From Pseudooceanicola sp. (GTDB lineage: Bacteria > Pseudomonadota > Alphaproteobacteria > Rhodobacterales > Rhodobacteraceae), in the NCBI GenBank assembly GCA_002709085.1, contig PAPR01000037.1, positions 85,859-149,858 of the forward strand: a DNA stretch of 64,000 bases, in the 5' to 3' direction. The notes below the pieces were generated by a model. That model searched no databases. It saw only the letters and a list, made by a program, of their open reading frames with translations, and was not told the origin of the DNA. Positions 16,970 through 24,535 of the stretch are shown here, piece after piece. Within the stretch, counting starts at the first letter, position 1, and each line of letters starts with the position of its first letter. The position numbers were made by a program, and so were the translations under genes.

Positions 16970-18121
16970 ATGAGCAGTGATCTGCGAGGAAAATCCGCCA
17001 TTGTGGGCACCGGCCACGCGGGCTTTGGCGAAGCGCACGGGCTGACGGCCTATGATGTCATGGCGCAATCCGCGCTGGCCGCGCTGGGCGATGCCGGGTT
17101 GAGGCTGTCGGATGTGGACGGGCTGTTCTGCACCATGATGGAAGACAGCATGCCGGCCTTGATGGCGGCGGAGTATCTGGGCATTCAGCCGCGCTTTGTC
17201 GATGGCACGATGTCGGGCGGGTCGTCCTTTGTGAACTATCTGACCTCCGCGACCATGGCGCTGGACGCCGGGCTGTGTGACGTCGCGCTGATTGTCTATG
17301 GTTCGAACCAGCGCACCGCCTCGGGCAGGCTGGTGACGGCCTCGCGCCCGCCGGCCTATGAGGCGATCTACAATCCGCGCTATCCGATTTCCGCCTATGC
17401 CATGGCGGCGGCGCGGCACATGCATGAATACGGCACCACCCGTGAGCAACTGGCCGATGTCGCCGTGGCCGCACGGGCCTGGGCGCAGCACAATCCCGAA
17501 GCCTTTGAGCGCGGCCCGCTGACCCGCGAGGACGTGCTGGGCGCGCGTATGGTGGGCGATCCGCTGACCGTGCGCGATTGCTGTCTGGTGACCGACGGCG
17601 GCGGCGCAATCGTGATGGTCCGGGCCGAGCGCGCCAAGGATTTCCCCAAGGCGCCGGTCTATGTGCTGGGCAGTGCGGCACAGAGTTCGCATCGTCAAAT
17701 ATCACAGATGAAGGATTTTACCGTCACCGCCGCGCGCGAGTCCGGCCAGCGCGCCTATGCGGCGGCGGGCGTTTCGGCCAAGGATATTCAGGCGGTCGAG
17801 CTCTATGATGCCTTTACTATCAACACGATCCTGTTTCTCGAAGACCTCGGATTCTGCGCCAAGGGCGAGGGCGGTGCCTTTGTCGAAGGCGGGCGCATCG
17901 CGCCGGAGGGCGCCTTGGCGGTGAACACCAATGGTGGGGGGCTCTCTTGTGTGCATCCCGGCATGTACGGTATTTTCACCGTGATCGAGGCCGCGCGGCA
18001 AATCCGTGGCGACGCGCCCGGTCTTCAGTTGAACAATGTCGATCTGGCGCTGGCACATGGCAACGGCGGTGTGCTGACCAGTCAGGTCACGGCAATCTTG
18101 GGATCACAAGCCACACTCTGA
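16970..18121 (+). CDS. SCP2-type thiolase-like protein without nucleophilic Cys (Ltp2-like aldolase candidate)
   Basis: Thiolase-fold protein, 383 aa. At the position of the nucleophilic Cys (NACAS in the true thiolase at 27142-28380) it reads DGTMSGGSS, around residues 77-85, so no Cys is available there. It does keep ELYDAFTINTIL and LEDLGFCAKGEGG, blocks typical of the Ltp2 group, and a late HPGMYG. Ltp2-type proteins are retro-aldolases that cleave a branched side chain from a CoA thioester and need a DUF35 partner, which here is the preceding gene. Retro-aldol or Claisen-type C-C cleavage is therefore likely. Thiolysis is less so. Confidence 0.8.
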   Translation: MSSDLRGKSAIVGTGHAGFGEAHGLTAYDVMAQSALAALGDAGLRLSDVDGLFCTMMEDSMPALMAAEYLGIQPRFVDGTMSGGSSFVNYLTSATMALDAGLCDVALIVYGSNQRTASGRLVTASRPPAYEAIYNPRYPISAYAMAAARHMHEYGTTREQLADVAVAARAWAQHNPEAFERGPLTREDVLGARMVGDPLTVRDCCLVTDGGGAIVMVRAERAKDFPKAPVYVLGSAAQSSHRQISQMKDFTVTAARESGQRAYAAAGVSAKDIQAVELYDAFTINTILFLEDLGFCAKGEGGAFVEGGRIAPEGALAVNTNGGGLSCVHPGMYGIFTVIEAARQIRGDAPGLQLNNVDLALAHGNGGVLTSQVTAILGSQATL

Positions 18122-18144
18122 AAGCGATCAAGGGAGGAAAGATC

Positions 18145-19002
18145 ATGCCATTGGATTTCGAAGCACTTTCAAACTGGGATTTCGAAGAGAACCAGCAAAC
18201 GCTGACTGAGCGGGATACCATTCTGTACGCGCTCGGCCTGGGGTTCGGCGAGGATCCCACCGACAAGAAGGAGCTGGCCTTTGTCTATGAGGACAACCTC
18301 AAGGCGGTCCCCTCGATGCCCGTCATCCTGGGTTATCCCGGTTTTTGGCTGCGCAATCCCAAGACCGGGGTGAACTGGCAGAAGGTCCTGCACGGCGAGC
18401 AATGGCTGGACATCTACAAACCCCTGCCGGTGAAGGCTAACTTGATCGGGCGCAGCAAGATCGACTTCATCGCGGACAAGGGCGAAGGCAAGGGCGCGGT
18501 CATTTATCAAAGCCGTGACATTATCGACGTCGACAGCGGCGAGACGCTGGCGCGCGTGGCGATGTCGGCATTCTGCCGCGGCGACGGCGGTTTCGGCGGA
18601 GAGAACAAGGCCGGCCCTGCGCCCGCCACGTTGCCCGACCGTGCGCCGGATCATGTCTGCGATATCGAGACCCTGCCGCGTCAGGCGCTGATCTACCGGC
18701 TCAGCGGTGACATGAACCCGCTGCATGCCGACCCGGATGTGGCGCAATCGGTCGGCTTTGATCGCCCGATCCTGCATGGCCTTGCAACCTATGGTCTGGC
18801 GGCGCGCGCGATCCTCAAGAGCGTGCTCGACTACGATGCCTCGCGTCTGGTCGGATTGGATGTGCGGTTCTCGGCCCCGGTCTATCCCGGCGAAACCGTG
18901 CGTTTCGAGATCTGGGAAGAAGGCGGCGAAGCCCGTTTCCGCGCCTCGGTTCCGGCGCGCGACGTGTTGGTTCTGAACAACGGGGCCGCGCGTTTCGCGT
19001 GA
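18145..19002 (+). CDS. MaoC-like (R)-hydratase, double hot-dog, MFE-2 hydratase-2 type
   Basis: 285 aa, twice the length of a single MaoC unit. The catalytic hydratase-2 motif GDMNPLHADPDVAQ is near residue 190, followed by GFDRPILHGLATYG. This resembles the hydratase-2 domain of peroxisomal multifunctional enzyme 2, which hydrates bulky 2-enoyl-CoAs to (3R)-hydroxyacyl-CoAs. An open frame continues upstream to 17947, but ATG 18145 follows AGGGAGGAAA and avoids a long overlap with the thiolase-like gene. Its natural follow-up enzyme would be an MFE-2-like SDR, and one is encoded at 39642-40556. It is followed after 10 bp by an AMACR-like gene. Confidence 0.87.
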   Translation: MPLDFEALSNWDFEENQQTLTERDTILYALGLGFGEDPTDKKELAFVYEDNLKAVPSMPVILGYPGFWLRNPKTGVNWQKVLHGEQWLDIYKPLPVKANLIGRSKIDFIADKGEGKGAVIYQSRDIIDVDSGETLARVAMSAFCRGDGGFGGENKAGPAPATLPDRAPDHVCDIETLPRQALIYRLSGDMNPLHADPDVAQSVGFDRPILHGLATYGLAARAILKSVLDYDASRLVGLDVRFSAPVYPGETVRFEIWEEGGEARFRASVPARDVLVLNNGAARFA

Positions 19003-19012
19003 GATAGGCATC

Positions 19013-20140
19013 ATGGCACAGCCGCTAAAGGATATCCTGGTCCTGGATTTCAGCACTTTGCTGCCCGGACCGATGGCCACCCTGATGCTGGCTGAAGCCG
19101 GCGCCGAGGTGGTCAAGTTCGAGCGTCCCGTCACAGGCGAGGACGCGCGACATACGGACCCCAAGATCGAGGGGGAAAGCATCGGGTTTGCCGTCCTGAA
19201 TCAAGGCAAGCGCTCGGTAGCTATCGACCTCAAGGCGCAGGACACCATGGATGTCCTGCGTCCCCTGCTCGAAAAGGCCGATGTGCTGGTCGAGCAGTTT
19301 CGCCCCGGTGTGATGGAGCGCCTTGGGCTGGGCTATGAGGCGGTGCGGGCGATCAACCCGGCGCTCATATATTGTTCGATCACCGGCTATGGTCAGACCG
19401 GCCCGAAAGCGTTGGCCGCGGGTCACGATCTGAACTACGTGGGCGACGCCGGAATCCTGTCGCTGAGCAGCGGGACCGAGGATAGCCCGACCATGCCCTT
19501 TGGCCTTGTCGCCGATATCGGTGGCGGAACCTACCCGGCGGTGGTGAACATCCTGCTGGCCCTGATCGCACGTCAGCAAAGCGGGCAGGGGACCCACCTT
19601 GATATCGCCATGGCAGAGGGTGCCTTCACCTTTGCCTATTGGGCCCATGCGCAGGGAGTTGTCGCCGGGCAGGATATCCAAAACGGCGGCAGCCGGGTGA
19701 CAGGCGGGTTGGCGCGCTACCGGCTTTACACGGCTGCCGACGGGCGAAAGATCGCGGTCGGCGCCATCGAGGAAAAGTTCTGGCAAGCCTTCTGCGATGT
19801 GATTGATCAGCCTCAGGACCTGCGCGACGACCTGAGCGATCCAGAGACCTGCGCCGCCGAGGTCGCACGCCGTCTGGGCCGCGAACCGTCGACCCATTGG
19901 GGGCCCTTGTTGGTGGCGGCGGATTGCTGTTGCTCGGTCGTGAAGACCCCGGCTGAGGCTGCCCGTGACCCCCATTTCAATGCCCGCGGTGTCTTTGACC
20001 GCAAGCTGAGCATCGCCGGTCAGCAGGCACCATCGTTGCCATTGCCGATCGCTGCGGAGTTTCGCTCTTCGGCAGGGGAAACGGGGCGCGCGTCGCCCTT
20101 GGGAAAGGACAATATCCGCTATGGCGCGAAGTCGCCGTAA
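19013..20140 (+). CDS. Alpha-methylacyl-CoA racemase-like protein (AMACR/MCR)
   Basis: CaiB-superfamily protein, 375 aa, that differs from the three CoA-transferases here. It carries the racemase His in AGHDLNY (near residue 137), and exactly 30 residues later the Asp of LVADIGGG. His126 and Asp156 of mycobacterial MCR have the same spacing. LDIAMAEG corresponds to the VDxxMVEG block of racemases. AMACR epimerises 2-methylacyl-CoAs so that stereospecific dehydrogenases can attack methyl-branched chains (isoprenoid acids, sterol side chains). Its presence beside an MFE-2-like hydratase argues for a 2-methyl-branched intermediate. It ends its operon, 42 bp before the next operator. Confidence 0.83.
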   Translation: MAQPLKDILVLDFSTLLPGPMATLMLAEAGAEVVKFERPVTGEDARHTDPKIEGESIGFAVLNQGKRSVAIDLKAQDTMDVLRPLLEKADVLVEQFRPGVMERLGLGYEAVRAINPALIYCSITGYGQTGPKALAAGHDLNYVGDAGILSLSSGTEDSPTMPFGLVADIGGGTYPAVVNILLALIARQQSGQGTHLDIAMAEGAFTFAYWAHAQGVVAGQDIQNGGSRVTGGLARYRLYTAADGRKIAVGAIEEKFWQAFCDVIDQPQDLRDDLSDPETCAAEVARRLGREPSTHWGPLLVAADCCCSVVKTPAEAARDPHFNARGVFDRKLSIAGQQAPSLPLPIAAEFRSSAGETGRASPLGKDNIRYGAKSP

Positions 20141-20155
20141 ACGGAATGAATCCCG

Positions 20156-20184
20156 TTGACGCGCCGACTTCGGCTCGTTAATCT
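20156..20184 (+). promoter_or_regulatory. Candidate promoter of the transglutaminase/MaoC/dehydrogenase operon
   Basis: TTGACG (20156-20161), 17-nt spacer, TAATCT (20179-20184). The operator overlaps the -10 rather than the spacer, unlike most of the other sites. Confidence 0.45.
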
Positions 20185-20197
20185 AACAAGTGTTAGA
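20182..20197. promoter_or_regulatory. Operator palindrome (site 4), TetR-type
   Basis: TCTAAC AAGT GTTAGA has perfect arms and lies 24 bp upstream of the ATG at 20222. Confidence 0.75.
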
Positions 20198-20221
20198 AAT
20201 ATGTATAGGGGGGAGGGACCG

Positions 20222-20941
20222 ATGGTAGATTCTAAAAACGGCCTTCCGGCAGAAGCCGAACGGTACCTGACGAAAACTCAGTTTGTCGAAAGCGATAGCC
20301 CGGAGGTGCAGGACTTTGTTGCATCCGCCTTGCGTGATCTGCCAGCCGATGCGTCTGATCGCGACAAGACGATCCGTTTGTTCGAAGCGGTGCGCGACAA
20401 AATCCGTTACGACCCCTATTGTTTCGAACTGGATGCGGAGGCCTACCGTTCCAGCCGTGTCGCCAAGGCAGAAGCGGCCTTCTGCGTGCCCAAGGCGATC
20501 CTTCTGGCGGCTTGTCTGCGCTCTGTCGGCATCCCGGCTGCCCTTGGGTTTGCTGACGTGCGCAACCACCTGAACACACCTAAGCTGCAAGAGCTGATGG
20601 AAACCGATCTGTTCATCTACCACGGATATGTTCAAGTCTGGCTGGGCGAAGAGACCTATAAGATCACGCCCGCATTCAACATCGACCTTTGCGAGCGTTT
20701 CGGCGTCAAGCCTCTGGTGTTTGACGGCTATCACGACGCGTTGTTCCACGAGTTCGACGAAGCGGACCAGCGGCACATGGAATATGTGAATGACCGTGGG
20801 CTTTTCGTCGATCCGCCGATGGACGAATTTCTGACCGCATTCCGCGCGACCTATCCAAAGCTGGAAGAGCTTAACCGTGACCGGAGGTCCAAGGACTCCA
20901 GCGCCTATGACGCTGGCTTCGCGAAGGAGACGACGACTTGA
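20222..20941 (+). CDS. Transglutaminase-like (cysteine protease fold) domain protein
   Basis: 239 aa, cytoplasmic (no signal peptide). The transglutaminase-core triad looks complete: Cys in AAFCVPKAILLAACLR (near residue 90), His in IYHGYVQVWL (near 138), Asp in KITPAFNIDLC (near 153). Bacterial members of this superfamily are peptidases, amidases or acyltransferases. A role in CoA catabolism is not established to my knowledge. It could act on an amide or thioester (for example amide hydrolysis of a conjugated acid, or acyl transfer), but that is speculation. An open frame reaches back to 20156. ATG 20222 after GGGGGGAGGG is preferred because operator site 4 lies in between. It overlaps the next gene by 4 bp. 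Confidence 0.75.
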   Translation: MVDSKNGLPAEAERYLTKTQFVESDSPEVQDFVASALRDLPADASDRDKTIRLFEAVRDKIRYDPYCFELDAEAYRSSRVAKAEAAFCVPKAILLAACLRSVGIPAALGFADVRNHLNTPKLQELMETDLFIYHGYVQVWLGEETYKITPAFNIDLCERFGVKPLVFDGYHDALFHEFDEADQRHMEYVNDRGLFVDPPMDEFLTAFRATYPKLEELNRDRRSKDSSAYDAGFAKETTT

Positions 20942-21405
20942 AGTATGACGACAACTTGAAATATCTGGACGATTTTCAGGCGGGAGACGTCTTTCGGTTC
21001 CGCAGCGATCCGATGAGCGCCGAATCGATCAAGGCCTTCGCCAATGAGTGGGATCCCCAGCGGCTGCACACCGATGAAGCCTATGCGACAGAGATCCACG
21101 GCAGCCTGATCGCCTCCGGGTTCCAGACCTTGCTTGAGGTGTTCAAGCCGATGATGAGCGACTTCATGGTCGGGATCGCCAATATCGGCGGCATCGGATT
21201 CGACACCCTGCGTTGGGTCAGGCCGGTGCGCCCTGATGAGGCTCTGGATATCGAGTTGACGGTGAATTCGGTCAAACCTTCGGCGAGTAAACCGGACCGG
21301 GGTGTGTTGCACTACACGCTCAGCGCCAAGAACCCAAAGGGCGAAGTCGTCTTTACCACTGACGCGCCGATGATGATTCAACGGAAACAAAATGGCACAG
21401 ACTGA
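20938..21405 (+). CDS. MaoC-family acyl-CoA dehydratase
   Basis: Single hot-dog MaoC protein, 155 aa. The catalytic Asp/His pair is present in WDPQRLHTDEAYA near residue 38, and a GSLIASGFQT helix follows. It should reversibly hydrate a 2-enoyl-CoA. TTG 20938 was chosen because AAGGAG lies 8 nt upstream and the start overlaps the previous stop (TTGA). No good ATG is nearby. Its 3' end overlaps the next dehydrogenase gene by 14 bp. It is adjacent to the dehydrogenase pair and is the likely next step after it. Confidence 0.83.
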   Translation: MKYDDNLKYLDDFQAGDVFRFRSDPMSAESIKAFANEWDPQRLHTDEAYATEIHGSLIASGFQTLLEVFKPMMSDFMVGIANIGGIGFDTLRWVRPVRPDEALDIELTVNSVKPSASKPDRGVLHYTLSAKNPKGEVVFTTDAPMMIQRKQNGTD

Positions 21406-22516
21406 TATGAATTCTAGCGACTCCGAAGATCTTCGTTTGTTGCGCGAAAGCGCGCGAACTCTCTTTGATCGTGCGGGTGGAAGCGCCCGTGCGCGGAAAC
21501 TGCGCGATGCAGGTGGCGGCTGGGATGCGGACATGGTCCGTGAATTGGCCGAGGCCGGGGTCTTTGGCGTTACAGTCCCCGAGGACAAGGGCGGGCTGGG
21601 CATGGGTCTGGCCGCCGGCGGTGTCATCGCCGAGGAAGTCGGCCGCGTGATCGGGCCGGAGCCGGTGGTTGCGACTGTCGGGCTGAGCCTGGGTCTTTTG
21701 CGTCGTCTATGCCCGGATCATGTCCTGATGGGGCAGTTGATCGGCGGCGAGGTCGTTCAAGCGGTGGCTTGGCAAGAGCGCGGCGCGAATGGCGCCCCCG
21801 CGGAGCCGTCCTGCCGATATGCGGACGGCAAGCTGAGCGGTAGCAAGGCCTGGGTGGTCGGTGCGGCTGGGGCGCAGAGCTTCCTCGTCGTGGCCGAAGC
21901 CGATGCCGGGCCGGTTCTGGTCCTGGTGCAGAGCGACGCGAGCGGGCTTTCAATCGAGAAGCGGACGCAGGCCGATGGCAGCGTCATGGGTGAGCTGTCG
22001 TTCTCGGGCACGCCCGGTGAGCAACTGGCCGAGGGTGCTGCGGTGCGCGATGCGCTGACGGACGCGGTGAGCGATGCGACCGCGCTGGCGGCTGCCGAAC
22101 TCGTCGGCCTGTGCGACAGGGCGTTCGAGATTACGCTCGACTATATCAAGACCCGCGAGCAATTCGACAAGCCGATCGGCTCTTTCCAGGCCATTCAACA
22201 CCGCGCGGTGGATCTGAATGTGATGCGCGAAGTCGCGCAGGCCGGCGTGCGCGAAGTCCTCGCCCGGATGGACGGTGAGACCGATCCGACAGCCCGCGAG
22301 CGTCTGGCCAGCCGCGCAAAGTCGCGCGCTGTCACCGCCGCGAAAAAGATCACGCGGGACGGGATCCAGATGCACGGGGCGGTTGGTTACACCGATGAAT
22401 TCGATGTCGGTCTTTATCTGAACCGGGCGCTGGTCCTTTCGGCGTGGCTGGGGGACGACGGATATCACAGGCGGCGTTGGTTCAACGCGCGCGAAGAAGG
22501 GGGAGCCGCACAATGA
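21392..22516 (+). CDS. Acyl-CoA dehydrogenase-like subunit, probably one half of a heteromeric enzyme
   Basis: 374 aa acyl-CoA dehydrogenase fold. The usual TEPxxGSD motif is absent; the corresponding region reads AWQERGANGAPAEPS near residue 130. The C-terminal catalytic EGT loop is replaced by LVLSAWLGDDGYHRRRWF. Parts of the FAD-binding block remain (KTREQFDKPIGSFQAIQH) with QMHGAVGYTDEFDVGLY. In actinobacterial steroid side-chain enzymes (FadE28-FadE29, ChsE1-ChsE2) one subunit is degenerate and pairs with an adjacent, more canonical one. The next gene overlaps by 4 bp and encodes such a partner. An alpha2beta2 enzyme is therefore the best reading. Confidence 0.8.
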   Translation: MAQTDMNSSDSEDLRLLRESARTLFDRAGGSARARKLRDAGGGWDADMVRELAEAGVFGVTVPEDKGGLGMGLAAGGVIAEEVGRVIGPEPVVATVGLSLGLLRRLCPDHVLMGQLIGGEVVQAVAWQERGANGAPAEPSCRYADGKLSGSKAWVVGAAGAQSFLVVAEADAGPVLVLVQSDASGLSIEKRTQADGSVMGELSFSGTPGEQLAEGAAVRDALTDAVSDATALAAAELVGLCDRAFEITLDYIKTREQFDKPIGSFQAIQHRAVDLNVMREVAQAGVREVLARMDGETDPTARERLASRAKSRAVTAAKKITRDGIQMHGAVGYTDEFDVGLYLNRALVLSAWLGDDGYHRRRWFNAREEGGAAQ

Positions 22517-23664
22517 CGGATTGGAACGCTTTGAGCGATGCGGAGTTCCGCCAGGAAGTCCGCCAGTTCTTCGAAACACAATATCCCGAGCACCTGCGCA
22601 ATCTTTCGCACCGTCCCAAGTTCGCGGAGCTGGCGGATTGGCACGAGAAGCTTCACGCCAAGGGCTGGGTTGCGCCGGCATGGCCCGCCGAATTTGGCGG
22701 CATGGGTCTTAACGCCGCGAAATTGCTGATCTTTTACGAAGAGCAGCAGCGCTGGGGTGTGAACCGTGGTCGCGACATGGGCGTGCAGATGGTTGGCCCG
22801 CTGATCATCAAGTTCGGCACGCAGGAGCAAAAAGACTATTGGTTGCCGCGTATTCTCAGCTGCGCCGACATCTGGTGTCAGGGCTATTCCGAGCCGGGCG
22901 CCGGTTCTGACCTCGCCAATCTACGCACACGCGCCGAAGTCGACGGGGATGATTTCATCATCAATGGTCAGAAGATCTGGACCACGATGGCGCATGACGC
23001 CACGCATATCTTTATGTTGGTGCGGACCGATCTGGACACGCCGAAGAAACAGCAGGGCATCAGCTTTGTCCTGGCGCCGATGGATCAGTCCGGTGTGGAG
23101 GTGCGTACGATCACCACCCTGTCGGGCGAGACCGAGTTCTGCGAAGTCTTTTTCGACAATGCCCGCACGCCGCGCGAGAACCTCGTTGGCGAGATGAACA
23201 AGGGCTGGACCATGGCGAAGGCGCTTCTGAGTTTTGAGCGCATCTTCATCGGCTCGCCGAGCCTGGCCCAGAATGCCCTCGGCCAGCTGGAGAGCTTTGC
23301 CAGGGGTCGCGGCGCCTTTGACGATCCGGTGTTCCGCGACCGATTTGCGCAGGCCGCCCTCGACGTCGAGGATCACGCGGCGCTCTATACCCGTTTCGCG
23401 GATCAGCTCAAACGGGGCGAGACGCTGGGCGCGGATGTCTCGATGCTCAAAATCTGGGTGACCGAGTGCTTCCAGCGCATCACCGAACTTATGATCGAGG
23501 CGGCAGGCCCGGATGGTGGAACGGTAGGTCCGCTTCAGGTCGGCAATGTCGGTGTGGATGTTCTGTCGAGCTTCTACAAGGCCCGCCCTGCCACGATCTA
23601 CGGGGGATCCAACGAGATCCAACGCAATATTCTGTCCAAGGCCGTCCTCGGATTGCCGGGCTGA
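22513..23664 (+). CDS. Acyl-CoA dehydrogenase, probable partner of the preceding subunit
   Basis: 383 aa. SEPGAGSDLANLRT is near residue 129, and GQKIWTTMAHDATHIF follows. The C terminus is IYGGSNEIQRNILSK. LLSFERIFIG carries a possible alternative catalytic Glu. ATG 22513 overlaps the previous stop (ATGA), although the frame is open to 22444. It resembles FadE29/FadE-type subunits that work with a degenerate neighbour. Together with the MaoC gene upstream and the crotonase downstream it forms a short beta-oxidation module on what is likely a bulky substrate. Confidence 0.83.
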   Translation: MTDWNALSDAEFRQEVRQFFETQYPEHLRNLSHRPKFAELADWHEKLHAKGWVAPAWPAEFGGMGLNAAKLLIFYEEQQRWGVNRGRDMGVQMVGPLIIKFGTQEQKDYWLPRILSCADIWCQGYSEPGAGSDLANLRTRAEVDGDDFIINGQKIWTTMAHDATHIFMLVRTDLDTPKKQQGISFVLAPMDQSGVEVRTITTLSGETEFCEVFFDNARTPRENLVGEMNKGWTMAKALLSFERIFIGSPSLAQNALGQLESFARGRGAFDDPVFRDRFAQAALDVEDHAALYTRFADQLKRGETLGADVSMLKIWVTECFQRITELMIEAAGPDGGTVGPLQVGNVGVDVLSSFYKARPATIYGGSNEIQRNILSKAVLGLPG

Positions 23665-23698
23665 ATCGACTAAGACACTGACTAGGAGGAATAGATAA

Positions 23699-24508
23699 AT
23701 GTCTGACCGTTATGCAAAATACGACAAGCTGAAATTCGACTACCCGGCGGATCGCGTCCTGCGCATCACATTCGACCGGCCCGAGTCGTTCAACTCGGTC
23801 GATGCCGAAACCCACACCCAGATGACGGATATGTGGATCGATATCGACCGCGACCAGGACATCAACGCGGTCATCGTGACCGGCGCGGGCAAAGCCTTCT
23901 CTGCCGGCGGCGATTTCAGCCTGATCGAAAACATGATCGGCAATTCGCATGAGATCATGAAGACGTGGAAAGAAGCCAAGGACCTCGTCTACAACATCAT
24001 CAACTGCAACAAGCCGATCATCTCCGCGATCAACGGTCCGGCAGCGGGCGCAGGCCTGGTTGTCGCGATCCTCGCCGACATCTCGATCGCCGGCAAGCGC
24101 GCCAAGATCGTCGATGGCCACCCGCGTCTGGGCGTCGCCGCCGGTGACGTTGCCGCGATCATCTGGCCGCTGCTGACTTCGATGGCCAAGGCAAAGTACT
24201 ACCTGATGACCTGCAAGCCGGTCTCGGGCGAAGAAGCCGAGCGCATCGGTCTGGTCTCGATGTGCGTCGAGGACGAAGAGCTGCAGCAAATCGCGCTGGA
24301 TACCGCCGTCGAACTGTCGAACGCATCGCAAAGCGCGGTCCGCTGGACCAAGTATTCGCTGAACAACTGGCTGCGTCAGGCGGGTCCGATCTTTGATGCT
24401 TCGACCGCGCTGGAAATGCTTGGCTTCATGGGCGAGGATGTTAAGGAAGGTGTGCTGTCGCACCGCGAGAAGCGCGCGCCGAACTTCCGTAAGGACTGCC
24501 CGCTTTAA
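23699..24508 (+). CDS. Crotonase-fold protein, possible C-C (beta-diketone) hydrolase
   Basis: 269 aa, crotonase fold with oxyanion segment [11 protein letters not shown] near residue 64 and [11 protein letters not shown] near 117. Neither hydratase Glu is kept. Instead it has a [12 protein letters not shown] block in which His and Asp are nine residues apart, then IIWPLL and YYLMTC. From memory, 6-oxocamphor hydrolase has the same His-Asp spacing (His145/Asp154) and a similar DG-H...GD...WP...YFLLTG pattern. That enzyme breaks a ring C-C bond by a retro-Claisen reaction. Homologues are usually annotated simply as enoyl-CoA hydratase, so the hydrolase role is inference. A strong AGGAGGAAT precedes the ATG. 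Confidence 0.75.
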   Translation: MSDRYAKYDKLKFDYPADRVLRITFDRPESFNSVDAETHTQMTDMWIDIDRDQDINAVIVTGAGKAFSAGGDFSLIENMIGNSHEIMKTWKEAKDLVYNIINCNKPIISAINGPAAGAGLVVAILADISIAGKRAKIVDGHPRLGVAAGDVAAIIWPLLTSMAKAKYYLMTCKPVSGEEAERIGLVSMCVEDEELQQIALDTAVELSNASQSAVRWTKYSLNNWLRQAGPIFDASTALEMLGFMGEDVKEGVLSHREKRAPNFRKDCPL

Positions 24509-24535
24509 ACAACGCCAAGTCAAGGAGGCATAGAA

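Noticed and set aside
17947..18144. 66-codon upstream extension of the MaoC-like gene
   Set aside because: The extension overlaps the end of the thiolase-like gene, and ATG 18145 has a strong AGGGAGG site.
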